Assembly (NCBI GenBank): GCA_028703305.1
Contig: JAQVNC010000010.1
Location: 1-36,960, forward strand
Length of the DNA: 36,960 nt
Direction: 5' to 3'
Source of the DNA: Patescibacteria group bacterium
Lineage (GTDB): Bacteria > Patescibacteriota > Patescibacteriia > Patescibacteriales > GWC2-42-12
Shown here: positions 21,557-30,275 of the stretch, piece after piece
Layout of the letters: every line of letters starts with the position of its first letter
Position numbering within the stretch: the first letter of the stretch is position 1
Notes under the pieces: generated by a model
What the model saw: only the letters and a program-made list of their open reading frames with translations
Databases searched by the model: none
Told to the model about the DNA's origin: nothing
Made by a program: the position numbers and the translations under genes

Positions 21557-21585
21557 AATCCTGATTTCCAAAGGATTATTTTTTA
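21557..21585 (+). promoter_or_regulatory. rpmE leader hairpin with T-run
   Basis: AATCCT and AGGATT form a 6-bp stem followed by ATTTTTT, about 60 bases before rpmE. It looks like a weak attenuator. The rest of the rpsB-rpmE gap holds the rpsB leader, a GCCTGCCGGCAG palindrome near 21500 and an ATTCGT-rich tract at 21602-21640. Confidence 0.35.
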
Positions 21586-21644
21586 ACAAAACATCGGATT
21601 TATTCGTTTAATTCGTTTTAAATTCGTATATTTATTCGCTTTTT

Positions 21645-21935
21645 ATGAAAAAAGACATTCATCCAAAATATTACCCGGAAGCCAAAATGACTTGCGCTTG
21701 CGGCAATAGTTTTACTACCGGCTCAACTTTACCTGAATTAAAAGTTGAAATTTGTTCGGCTTGCCATCCATTTTATACCGGCAAGCAAAAACTTTTAGAC
21801 TCGGCTCGCCGGGTGGAAAAATTCCATGCCAAAGTTGAAGCTAAGGCTAAAAATAAACCCGTACACAAAAGCAAAAAGGCTAAACGAACGGCTAAAACTA
21901 AAGCTAAGGCTGACAAAAAAACCGAAAAAAAATAA
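21645..21935 (+). CDS. rpmE: 50S ribosomal protein L31, zinc-binding type, Lys-rich tail
   Basis: L31 bridges the ribosomal subunits. The N-terminal 65 residues are canonical, starting [11 protein letters not shown] and containing the zinc ligands in MTCACGN (about 16-20) and [13 protein letters not shown] (about 37-50). The protein is 96 residues, longer than usual, because of a C-terminal tail (about 66-96) made almost only of Lys, Ala, Thr and Arg. Such a basic tail probably binds rRNA. It is the first gene of a plus-strand run with prfA and prmC, but prfA has its own promoter. Confidence 0.95.
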   Translation: MKKDIHPKYYPEAKMTCACGNSFTTGSTLPELKVEICSACHPFYTGKQKLLDSARRVEKFHAKVEAKAKNKPVHKSKKAKRTAKTKAKADKKTEKK

Positions 21936-21944
21936 CTACTCTAA

Positions 21945-22001
21945 ACGGTTATTTTATTATTGTGCTATAATTTAATTATGGCCTAATATAAAATAACCGT
22001 T
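21945..22001 (+). promoter_or_regulatory. prfA promoter enclosed by a 13-bp inverted repeat
   Basis: AACGGTTATTTTA (21945-21957) and TAAAATAACCGTT (21989-22001) are perfect complements. The second arm is followed by TTTTATTTTA, so the unit can be read as the rpmE terminator with a long loop. The loop holds an extended -10, TGCTATAAT (21963-21971), suited to transcribe prfA, whose ATG is at 22010. Confidence 0.6.
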
Positions 22002-22009
22002 TTTATTTT

Positions 22010-23047
22010 ATGTACGAAGAGATTATCAAAAAATTTAAAGATTTGGAAAACCAACTTTCAGACCAAGCTATTCTCGCCGACCAAAAAAAATTAAGAGAAA
22101 TTTCCAAGCGGCATAACGACCTGAAATACGCGATTGGGTTGATTTTGGAATTGAAAAAAAAGCAAACCGAGTTAAGGCAAAGCGAAGACATGATTAAGGA
22201 TGAATCGGATCAGGAATTATTAAAAATCGCCAAAGATGAAATTACCGAATTAAAACAACAAGTTGAAAAACTGACCGATGAAATTGAAGCCGAACTTAAC
22301 CCGGCCGATCCCAATGATAAAAAAAATATTATTATGGAAATCCGCGCCGGCACCGGCGGCGACGAATCAGCCTTGTTCGCGGCCGAACTTTTTAGGCTTT
22401 ACTCCCATTACGCCGAAAAACAAAGCTGGAAATTAAAAATTTTATACATGAGCCGCATCGGCATCGGCGGCTATAAAGAAATTATCTTTTCGGTTGAAGG
22501 CAAAGACGTCTACGGCAATTTAAAATACGAGGCCGGAACGCACCGAGTGCAAAGAGTGCCGGAGACCGAAAAAGCCGGCCGGGTGCACACCAGCGCCGTT
22601 ACCGTGGCGGTTATGCCCGAAGCTGAAGAAATGGACGTGGAAATAAAGCCGCAAGACATTAGAATTGATACTTATTGTTCGTCAGGCCCGGGCGGGCAGA
22701 GCGTTAATACCACTTATTCGGCTATCAGAATCACTCATCTGCCGACCGGGATAGTTTCAACCTGCCAGGACGAAAAATCCCAGCACCAAAATAAGGAAAA
22801 AGCCATGCAAATCTTACGCTCACGCCTGTTGGCCAAGATGACAGAGGAAAAAAACGCCCGCGAATCAGCCCAGAGAAAACAGCAAATCGGCTCGGGCGAC
22901 AGAAGCGAAAAAATCAGAACCTATAATTTCCCCCAAGATAGGTTCACCGATCACCGCATTAAGCAAAACTGGCACGGGTTGGCTAAAATTATGGATGGAG
23001 ATATCGCGGATATTATAGAAACATTAAAAAAAGCTTCACGATCATGA
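22010..23047 (+). CDS. prfA: Peptide chain release factor 1
   Basis: RF1 ends translation at UAA and UAG. The 345-residue protein has the catalytic GGQ (in [15 protein letters not shown], about 225-239). It lacks the N-terminal frameshift site typical of RF2. N-terminal helices form domain 1 (to about 100). The start [16 protein letters not shown] is plausible though shorter than many. The prmC gene, whose product methylates the GGQ glutamine, overlaps by 4 bases (ATGA), a classic pairing that supports both calls. The gene itself ends in TGA, in line with the standard code. Confidence 0.96.
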   Translation: MYEEIIKKFKDLENQLSDQAILADQKKLREISKRHNDLKYAIGLILELKKKQTELRQSEDMIKDESDQELLKIAKDEITELKQQVEKLTDEIEAELNPADPNDKKNIIMEIRAGTGGDESALFAAELFRLYSHYAEKQSWKLKILYMSRIGIGGYKEIIFSVEGKDVYGNLKYEAGTHRVQRVPETEKAGRVHTSAVTVAVMPEAEEMDVEIKPQDIRIDTYCSSGPGGQSVNTTYSAIRITHLPTGIVSTCQDEKSQHQNKEKAMQILRSRLLAKMTEEKNARESAQRKQQIGSGDRSEKIRTYNFPQDRFTDHRIKQNWHGLAKIMDGDIADIIETLKKASRS

Positions 23048-23901
23048 CTATCGCCCAAGCCCTAAAACTGGCGGCAAAAAAATTGAGCGCGCGTGAAATA
23101 AATCTTCCGCATCTTGAGGCGGAAATTTTATTATCCGAAATAATAAAAAAACCGCGCGAATTTTTAATAACGCACGATGAATTTAAGCTATCCGCCAGAC
23201 AAATTATGAAGTTTAAATCTAAAATCTCCCGCCGTTTAAAAGCCGAGCCGATCGCCTATTTAACCGGACATAAAGAATTTTACGGCCTGGATTTTAAGGT
23301 TAACAAAAATGTTTTAATTCCCAGGCCGGAAACCGAATCAATGGTGGAAGAAGCGATAAAACTCGTAACCCGTAGCTCGCAACCCGTAGCTCTGGTTGAT
23401 GTGGGTACAGGTTCTGGCTGTATTGCCATAACCTTGGCGCGGCTAACCAAACAAAAACTTATCGCCATTGATATTTCCAAAAAGGCTTTAAGGGTGGCGA
23501 GAAAAAACGCTATATCAAATAATGTCAATAAAAATATTAAATTTATTAAAGGCAATTTACTGCTGCCAATATTAAATTCAAAATTCTTAATTCGTAATTC
23601 GCGATTGATAATTATCGCTAATCTTCCTTATCTGACTCCGGCTCAAATAAAAAACTCGCCTTCAATCAAGTACGAACCAAAATTAGCTTTAAGCGCCGGT
23701 CCAGACGGGCTAAAATATTATCGCCAATTATTTAAGCAGATAAAATCATTAAGCGCTGCGGATTATGCATTGTGCGAATTTGACCCGCGCCAAACCTCTA
23801 AAATAAAACAACTCATCAAGCGCGAATTGCCGGAAACTTCTTGCCAAATAAAAAAAGACCTATCCGGCCTTAATAGATTGGCAATTATTGAAATTATTTA
23901 A
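23044..23901 (+). CDS. prmC: Release factor glutamine methyltransferase
   Basis: PrmC methylates the Gln of the GGQ motif in release factors using S-adenosylmethionine. The 285 residues include the N-terminal helical domain and a Rossmann domain with [15 protein letters not shown] (SAM motif I, about 118-132). The expected NPPY substrate motif reads NLPYL here, with Leu replacing the first Pro. Two tracts look like inserted repeat [11 protein letters not shown], from a 14-base tandem repeat, and [12 protein letters not shown], from AATTC-rich repeats just before NLPY. Both stay in frame, and the domain otherwise looks intact. The gene overlaps prfA by 4 bases. Confidence 0.92.
   Translation: MTIAQALKLAAKKLSAREINLPHLEAEILLSEIIKKPREFLITHDEFKLSARQIMKFKSKISRRLKAEPIAYLTGHKEFYGLDFKVNKNVLIPRPETESMVEEAIKLVTRSSQPVALVDVGTGSGCIAITLARLTKQKLIAIDISKKALRVARKNAISNNVNKNIKFIKGNLLLPILNSKFLIRNSRLIIIANLPYLTPAQIKNSPSIKYEPKLALSAGPDGLKYYRQLFKQIKSLSAADYALCEFDPRQTSKIKQLIKRELPETSCQIKKDLSGLNRLAIIEII
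23362..23389 (+). repeat. 14-base tandem repeat inside prmC
   Basis: CTCGTAACCCGTAG and CTCGCAACCCGTAG are adjacent direct copies with one difference. They encode [10 protein letters not shown] just before SAM motif I, a place where the family normally has a short, variable link. Confidence 0.7.
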
Positions 23902-23904
23902 TCC

Positions 23905-24411
23905 TTAATCAATATCCTGCACAGTATAACCATTAGGCGCTTGAATACCCCAATTCAACTCCGGGCATTCTCCTCGGCCATTATTTTCGGTTGGCAATTC
24001 AAAATTAATAATCTGTAAAATATAAAAAGAATTTTGGCAGCCGTAAGCGCCGGCTGGAAATTTCTGATAACGGTAATGATAAGCTACGTCATTTATCGGA
24101 TCTTTTATTTCTCTGTCTATAAAATCTTTTTCTCTAAGGCTATTAACAAACTCGGTTTTTCCGCCGTTATAGCCAATACTTAAATCCCAGCCCTGCCAGT
24201 CGTTGATTGAATCCGGATATCTGCCATATTTATCATGGTACAAATCCAAAGCTTTTGTTAAGACCTTAACATCGGCCCGCCTTTTTACGTCTCTGACTTT
24301 TGCTTTAATCGTGTCAAACCCGGATAGAAACAGTATCATTAAACAGCCAATAAAAACGACTGCCACTAATTTTTGCAGTCGCTCATATGTAAAATTATTT
24401 AATGCTGGCAT
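23905..24411 (-). CDS. Pilin-like/GspG-type membrane protein without canonical prepilin site
   Basis: The 168-residue protein has one N-terminal membrane segment (about 14-32) followed by RRADVKVLTKALDLYHDKYGRYPDS (shown here as a pattern: a helix then KYGRYP), which is typical of type II secretion pseudopilin G and related pilins. The normal cleavage signature (G then FTLIE) is absent, so it is either a non-processed pilin-like protein or a fold relative. The rest is a Cys-containing globular domain (C at about 134 and 152). It is convergent with prmC and lies 40 bases after the next prepilin gene, so the two are likely co-transcribed. Confidence 0.7.
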   Translation of the reverse strand: MPALNNFTYERLQKLVAVVFIGCLMILFLSGFDTIKAKVRDVKRRADVKVLTKALDLYHDKYGRYPDSINDWQGWDLSIGYNGGKTEFVNSLREKDFIDREIKDPINDVAYHYRYQKFPAGAYGCQNSFYILQIINFELPTENNGRGECPELNWGIQAPNGYTVQDID

Positions 24412-24451
24412 AATTATTTATTTCTAAAATAAGCGCGGCTAGACCTTAAAA

Positions 24452-24958
24452 CTATTGAGTAACGACCGTGCTGTTAATGCCGGCGTTGCCAGATTTGGAA
24501 TTTGACTCCAAAAAATAACTAAGCTTATATTGATTGTTGAAGGCGGAATAATAATAATAACAAAATTTCTGCGACGGGCTAACGGCAGCTCCGTCGGTAA
24601 CGCTTGATGGCAAAGTATTTGGCCATAAAGGATCGGTTGGCACTTCTAAAAGCACTTGAGCGGCTTTAAGCTCGGCGCCAACCCCGGAACTGACTTTTAA
24701 GCATTCGCCGGCCGAAGCCGGATAGCCGGTCCTTGAATCATTTAAATACATAGCCAAAGAACGGGAGATAGTGGCGATATTGCCTACTCTAACCGCGTCC
24801 CTGGCATTCATCCTGACGATATTAAAAACAACCACCGAGGCCACGGTTAAAAAACCAATAATTGAAATTACCACTAAAAGCTCAATTAAGGTAAAGCCAG
24901 CCGAACTATTAAGCGATTTTTTTAGCTGATTGACGGGGGAAAATATTTGTTTAAACAT
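24452..24958 (-). CDS. Type IV prepilin-like protein
   Basis: The 168-residue product has a textbook type III (prepilin) signal: a polar leader of 21 residues ending SSAG, then FTLIELLVVISIIGFL, with Glu at position 5 of the mature protein. After the long helix comes a region with GYPASAGECLKV and the usual two-cysteine C-terminal fold (CLKV and FCYYYY). It would be cleaved by PilD and assembled into a pilus or pseudopilus. It supports a working pilus system together with pilT. The peptidase and assembly genes are not in the window. Confidence 0.9.
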   Translation of the reverse strand: MFKQIFSPVNQLKKSLNSSAGFTLIELLVVISIIGFLTVASVVVFNIVRMNARDAVRVGNIATISRSLAMYLNDSRTGYPASAGECLKVSSGVGAELKAAQVLLEVPTDPLWPNTLPSSVTDGAAVSPSQKFCYYYYSAFNNQYKLSYFLESNSKSGNAGINSTVVTQ

Positions 24959-25062
24959 ACTTTTTTATCTCGCCAATATTATTATATCAAGCGAGAAGTA
25001 AGTTTTATATCTAGTTAAATTATACCAGATTTTAAATTAGGCTGCAAATAGAAGGCGGGAAT

Positions 25063-25092
25063 AAAAAATAGCCCTGGTCAGGGCTATTTTTT
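25063..25092. terminator. Terminator after rplY
   Basis: AAAAAATAGCCCTGGTCAGGGCTATTTTTT is a perfect hairpin with A-run and T-run on either side, so it can work in both directions. It lies 13 bases after the rplY stop on the minus strand. Confidence 0.93.
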
Positions 25093-25104
25093 ATAAATAA
25101 TAAA

Positions 25105-25773
25105 TTACTTTTTCTCCGGTGCCCCTTTAGCCTCGGCACCGGCTTTTTCCGATGCCGGCTCTACGGCCTGGCCTTCGGCCGGCGCGGCTTCAACCTTGGG
25201 AGCTTCCTCTTCAGCCTTAGTTTCAACTACGCCCACCACGGCTTCGTTAGTCTCTTGGGCCAAAGCTATGCCTTGAGGCAAAACCAAGTCATGCAATCTT
25301 ATAAATTGGTCAAAAGCTTCCAATTTGGAAATATCAACATCAATATGGCTGACTAAATCTCCAGGCAAACATTCAACTTCCACCGTATCCATATTTTTTA
25401 CCAAAGTTCCGCCCAATTCTTTTATGGCTTTAGAATCGCCAATAAAATTCAAAGGTATTTCGGTGGTAATCTTTTTAGCCATATCAACTTGATAAAAATC
25501 AATATGGATAATGTTGTTGGTCAGGCTATTGCGCTGAATATCTTTAATAATAATTTTCATCGGCTGGGCTTTATCAATTATCAAATCAATCAAATTAAAC
25601 TCGCCGGCGACGGCGAAAACTTTTTCAAAATCATGCTTTTTAACTTTAATGTTTTGATTGGCTTTATTAAAACCGTAGACAACCGCGGGGATAAAACCGC
25701 CGGCTCTAACGTTTTTAGGATTGCCGCTGCTTTCGCTTCTTAATTGAGCGTTTAGTTGTACTTTTGTTGTCAT
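25105..25773 (-). CDS. rplY: 50S ribosomal protein L25/CTC, general stress-protein type
   Basis: L25 binds 5S rRNA. This 222-residue protein is the long (CTC/TL5) form: the 5S-binding domain (1-90, with VRAGGFIPAVVYGFNKANQ and the NIIHIDFYQVD strand), a second beta domain (about 95-180), and a disordered acidic, Ala/Glu-rich tail (about 183-222) ending APEKK. The ATG start fits. The gene has a strong terminator downstream and a copy of the family A element directly upstream, between it and rodA. Confidence 0.93.
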   Translation of the reverse strand: MTTKVQLNAQLRSESSGNPKNVRAGGFIPAVVYGFNKANQNIKVKKHDFEKVFAVAGEFNLIDLIIDKAQPMKIIIKDIQRNSLTNNIIHIDFYQVDMAKKITTEIPLNFIGDSKAIKELGGTLVKNMDTVEVECLPGDLVSHIDVDISKLEAFDQFIRLHDLVLPQGIALAQETNEAVVGVVETKAEEEAPKVEAAPAEGQAVEPASEKAGAEAKGAPEKK

Positions 25774-25785
25774 AGATAATTTTTC

Positions 25786-25925
25786 ATCAAGTTAAAATTT
25801 AATGGCCGTAGGGTTCTACCCGCTATTAAATTTTAACTTAATACGTTATATTTTTTGTTTATCCCTTTAGGGGAAAGTATTGAAAACTTTTTTTGTTTAT
25901 CCCCTTGCGGGGAAAAAGTTTTCAA
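25786..25925 (-). repeat. Two-hairpin intergenic element, family A copy 3, with nested insertions
   Basis: The plan is the same as in the other copies. Two additional short segments are present: CCCCGCAAGGGGATAAAC in the loop of hairpin I and CCCTAAAGGGATAAAC in the linker. Each is placed between TTTC and AAAAAA. The hairpin II arms read AAGTTAAAATTTAAT / ATTAAATTTTAACTT, and the core reads GGGTAGAACCC in place of GGGCAAAGCCC, so the inner stem also keeps pairing. Confidence 0.85.
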
Positions 25926-25928
25926 AGT

Positions 25929-27032
25929 TTAGTAATTAATTTTTGATCTGATAACAATACTTTCTATTACTCCAACCAGCATTAGGCTGGAAATCAGGCC
26001 GCTGCCGCCATAGCTTAAAAAGGGCAAAGAAATCCCCACTACGGGCAACAACCCTAAGTTCATCCCAATATTAATAAACATTTCAATAAAAATCAAGCTA
26101 GTAGAGCCTAGAATAAAAAAAATACCAAAATCATTATTAACTCTTTTTAGATGATAGAGGCACCGATAAAAAAATATACCAAAAAATAACAAAATAAGCA
26201 AGACCCCGGTGAACCCCAGCTCCTCTGATACTACGGCGAAGATAAAATCGGTTTGCGCTTCCGGCAAAAATTTTAACTGCGATTGCGAGCCAAAACCAAG
26301 GCCTCGGCCGATTAAACCGCCGGCCCCAACGGCAATAATCGCCTGCGAGACATTGTAACCCTGGCTTAAGGGGTTAAATGAAGGATTCAAAAAAGTAATA
26401 ATTCTCTGCTTTTGATAATCCTGCAAGGCGAAATACCAAGCGCCGGAAAAAGCTATGGCTAGAATTAAGCCAATAACTAAAAGATATTTTTTATTAAAAC
26501 CAACCAAAACAATCATGGATAGCCACAGTAAAAATAATAAAGCCGCTGAACCAAAATCGGGTTGCGCTAAAACTAAAACTATAAATAGCAAAGCTCCGCC
26601 GCCGGAAACGAGCAAGCGCTTAAATTCTTTGGTCTTGGGCGAAGTTGAAGAAAAATATTTAGCTAAAAATAAAATTAAAACAAATTTTATGAATTCAACC
26701 GGCTGAAGATTAAAGCCAAACAGATTATACCAGCCTTTAGTGCCGCGAATAGTCTGCCCGAAAAATAAAACTCCAATTAAAAAAATTAGCCCTAAAATAT
26801 AAAAATACTTGCTGTAGCTTCTTAGGCTGTGATAATCTAAAAAAACTAATAAAAAAAACAATATTATCCCTAAGATAATAAAAATAATCTGTTTCTTAAA
26901 ATTCAGAAGATCCAATTGCGACCGGCCTAAAGCAACACTGTAAATTTCCGCCAAACCAAAACAAATCAACAGCAACACGGCGGTAAACATTATCCAGTCA
27001 AAATTTTTTAAGTATATTAATAATTTATTCAT
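25929..27032 (-). CDS. rodA: RodA/FtsW family lipid II-dependent peptidoglycan polymerase
   Basis: SEDS proteins polymerise peptidoglycan glycan strands in the membrane. The 367-residue protein has about ten membrane segments, with the first opening at WIMFTAVLLLICFGL. Family landmarks include LVFLDYHSLRSYSK, QPDFGSAALLFLLWL, GRGLGFGSQSQLKFLPEAQTDFIFAVVSEELG and the end motif GISLPFLSYGGSGL. Length and lack of a long N-terminal extension favour RodA over FtsW, but the two cannot be separated with certainty. It starts one base after the stop of the 314-residue membrane gene, so they form a transcription pair. Element A3 follows. Confidence 0.93.
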   Translation of the reverse strand: MNKLLIYLKNFDWIMFTAVLLLICFGLAEIYSVALGRSQLDLLNFKKQIIFIILGIILFFLLVFLDYHSLRSYSKYFYILGLIFLIGVLFFGQTIRGTKGWYNLFGFNLQPVEFIKFVLILFLAKYFSSTSPKTKEFKRLLVSGGGALLFIVLVLAQPDFGSAALLFLLWLSMIVLVGFNKKYLLVIGLILAIAFSGAWYFALQDYQKQRIITFLNPSFNPLSQGYNVSQAIIAVGAGGLIGRGLGFGSQSQLKFLPEAQTDFIFAVVSEELGFTGVLLILLFFGIFFYRCLYHLKRVNNDFGIFFILGSTSLIFIEMFINIGMNLGLLPVVGISLPFLSYGGSGLISSLMLVGVIESIVIRSKINY

Positions 27033-27033
27033 C

Positions 27034-27978
27034 TTATTTTTCCTGTCCCGCGCCGCCTTCGTATTTAATATAGATGTCGTCTTTCATAATATTAACTTCC
27101 GGAATGATTTCAACTCTGTCCGTTCGGCCCAAGTCTCCTGGCCAGCTAATTTCCACTAATTTTTTCTGCCCTGACATAAAATCATTTAAAACATAATGGT
27201 TGATGGCGGCAATTTGATCGCCGGAATAAAGCAAAATAACAAAACCAACGCTCCAATAATTATAGGCTGTGCGGTTAATGGCATTAAAACTTAGCTGATT
27301 TAGGCCTAGCTTTTCGGATAACTGGCTGGCGTTGGCTTGAGTGAATTTAATGTCCGCGCTCTCAATATTCAAGCGAGCGGCTCGGTAAGCCTGCCAATCC
27401 GGTATCTGATGCTGATCAATCCTATGCCAGCTGATATTTTCCATAACTAACCGGCCGTCCTCCGGAAAATAAGAAAAATCTTCAGCTAAAGCCGCTAAAT
27501 ATTTAATCTCATCCGGCAGAATATAGCCTCCGGCCTTTTGCGTTTGCCTGCCGGCGGCAATAAAATAATAATCAAATTCCGCCCACCATTTCGGATTATC
27601 GTTTTGCAGTTTAGTAAAGAGATCATATTTTCTATCAGACGACTTGATAACTTCCACCGTGCCGACAGCCAAATCTTTAGCGCCAACTTGCATAACATAA
27701 TCATGGCTGGCGCCATTAAGCTGCACTAATTGCTTGATTAGAATTTCGTCCTCGTTCATGCCGCGAGCGATATAATAGGCAAAGCCGTAAATTGTATAAA
27801 CCCAGGAAACCGCGGAAATTAAAATTAAAAAACCGATTAAAACCATTTTAAGCTGCTTTTTATGCTCAACATACCAGAGGCCGACTTCCAACTGTTTAGT
27901 AGTAATGCCTTCGGTGCTTTCATAATTTTCCAATTTTCTTTCAATTTCTTTTTCCTGATTTAAATTTGGATTAGCCAT
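27034..27978 (-). CDS. Single-pass membrane protein, unknown, linked to rodA
   Basis: The 314-residue protein has a charged N-terminus, one clear membrane segment (about 44-66, MVLIGFLILISAVSWVYTIY) and a large outside domain of about 240 residues. The domain is mixed alpha/beta with many aromatic residues (WWAEFDYYFIAAG, WHRIDQHQIPDW). No known motif is present, and there are no cysteines. Its stop and the rodA start are one base apart, suggesting a job in cell wall growth with RodA; that is inference from position. An extended -10 lies about 46 bases upstream. Confidence 0.78.
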   Translation of the reverse strand: MANPNLNQEKEIERKLENYESTEGITTKQLEVGLWYVEHKKQLKMVLIGFLILISAVSWVYTIYGFAYYIARGMNEDEILIKQLVQLNGASHDYVMQVGAKDLAVGTVEVIKSSDRKYDLFTKLQNDNPKWWAEFDYYFIAAGRQTQKAGGYILPDEIKYLAALAEDFSYFPEDGRLVMENISWHRIDQHQIPDWQAYRAARLNIESADIKFTQANASQLSEKLGLNQLSFNAINRTAYNYWSVGFVILLYSGDQIAAINHYVLNDFMSGQKKLVEISWPGDLGRTDRVEIIPEVNIMKDDIYIKYEGGAGQEK

Positions 27979-28023
27979 AAATCTTTAATCAATTATTATT
28001 ATTTATAATAACATAAATACAAC

Positions 28024-28032
28024 TATTATAGC
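28024..28032 (-). promoter_or_regulatory. Extended -10 promoter of the rodA pair
   Basis: TGCTATAAT on the minus strand, about 45 bases before the ATG at 27978. The rest of the 210-base divergent gap to gyrB holds a small GCGGC / GCCGC hairpin (28058-28071) and AT-rich DNA with TATAGT/TATAAA, likely the gyrB promoter. Confidence 0.6.
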
Positions 28033-28170
28033 AAACTGAATTCAAGTAAAAATTATGCGGCAGCAGCCGCTTTATTCCCTTGCCAGCCATCATATTTTTT
28101 GCTAAAATTATAGTATAAAAATAAGCCCGAAATATTGGGTTCGTTTTTATGTTTAAATGGCTAATATTAA

Positions 28171-30222
<2,052 letters not shown>

Positions 30223-30235
30223 AATTTATTCAGAC

Positions 30236-30270
30236 AAAAAACGGCTTCGTATTGACGAAGCCGTTTTTTT
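30236..30270. terminator. Bidirectional terminator between gyrB and thrS
   Basis: AAAAACGGCTTCGT-attg-ACGAAGCCGTTTTTTT is a perfect 13-bp hairpin with flanking A and T runs. It serves both convergent genes. Confidence 0.95.
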
Positions 30271-30275
30271 ATATT

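Noticed and set aside
28115-28150. Attenuator hairpin (GCCCGAAATATTGGGT) in the gyrB leader
   Set aside because: The stem has only four pairs and competes with another weak fold; too weak to report as a feature.
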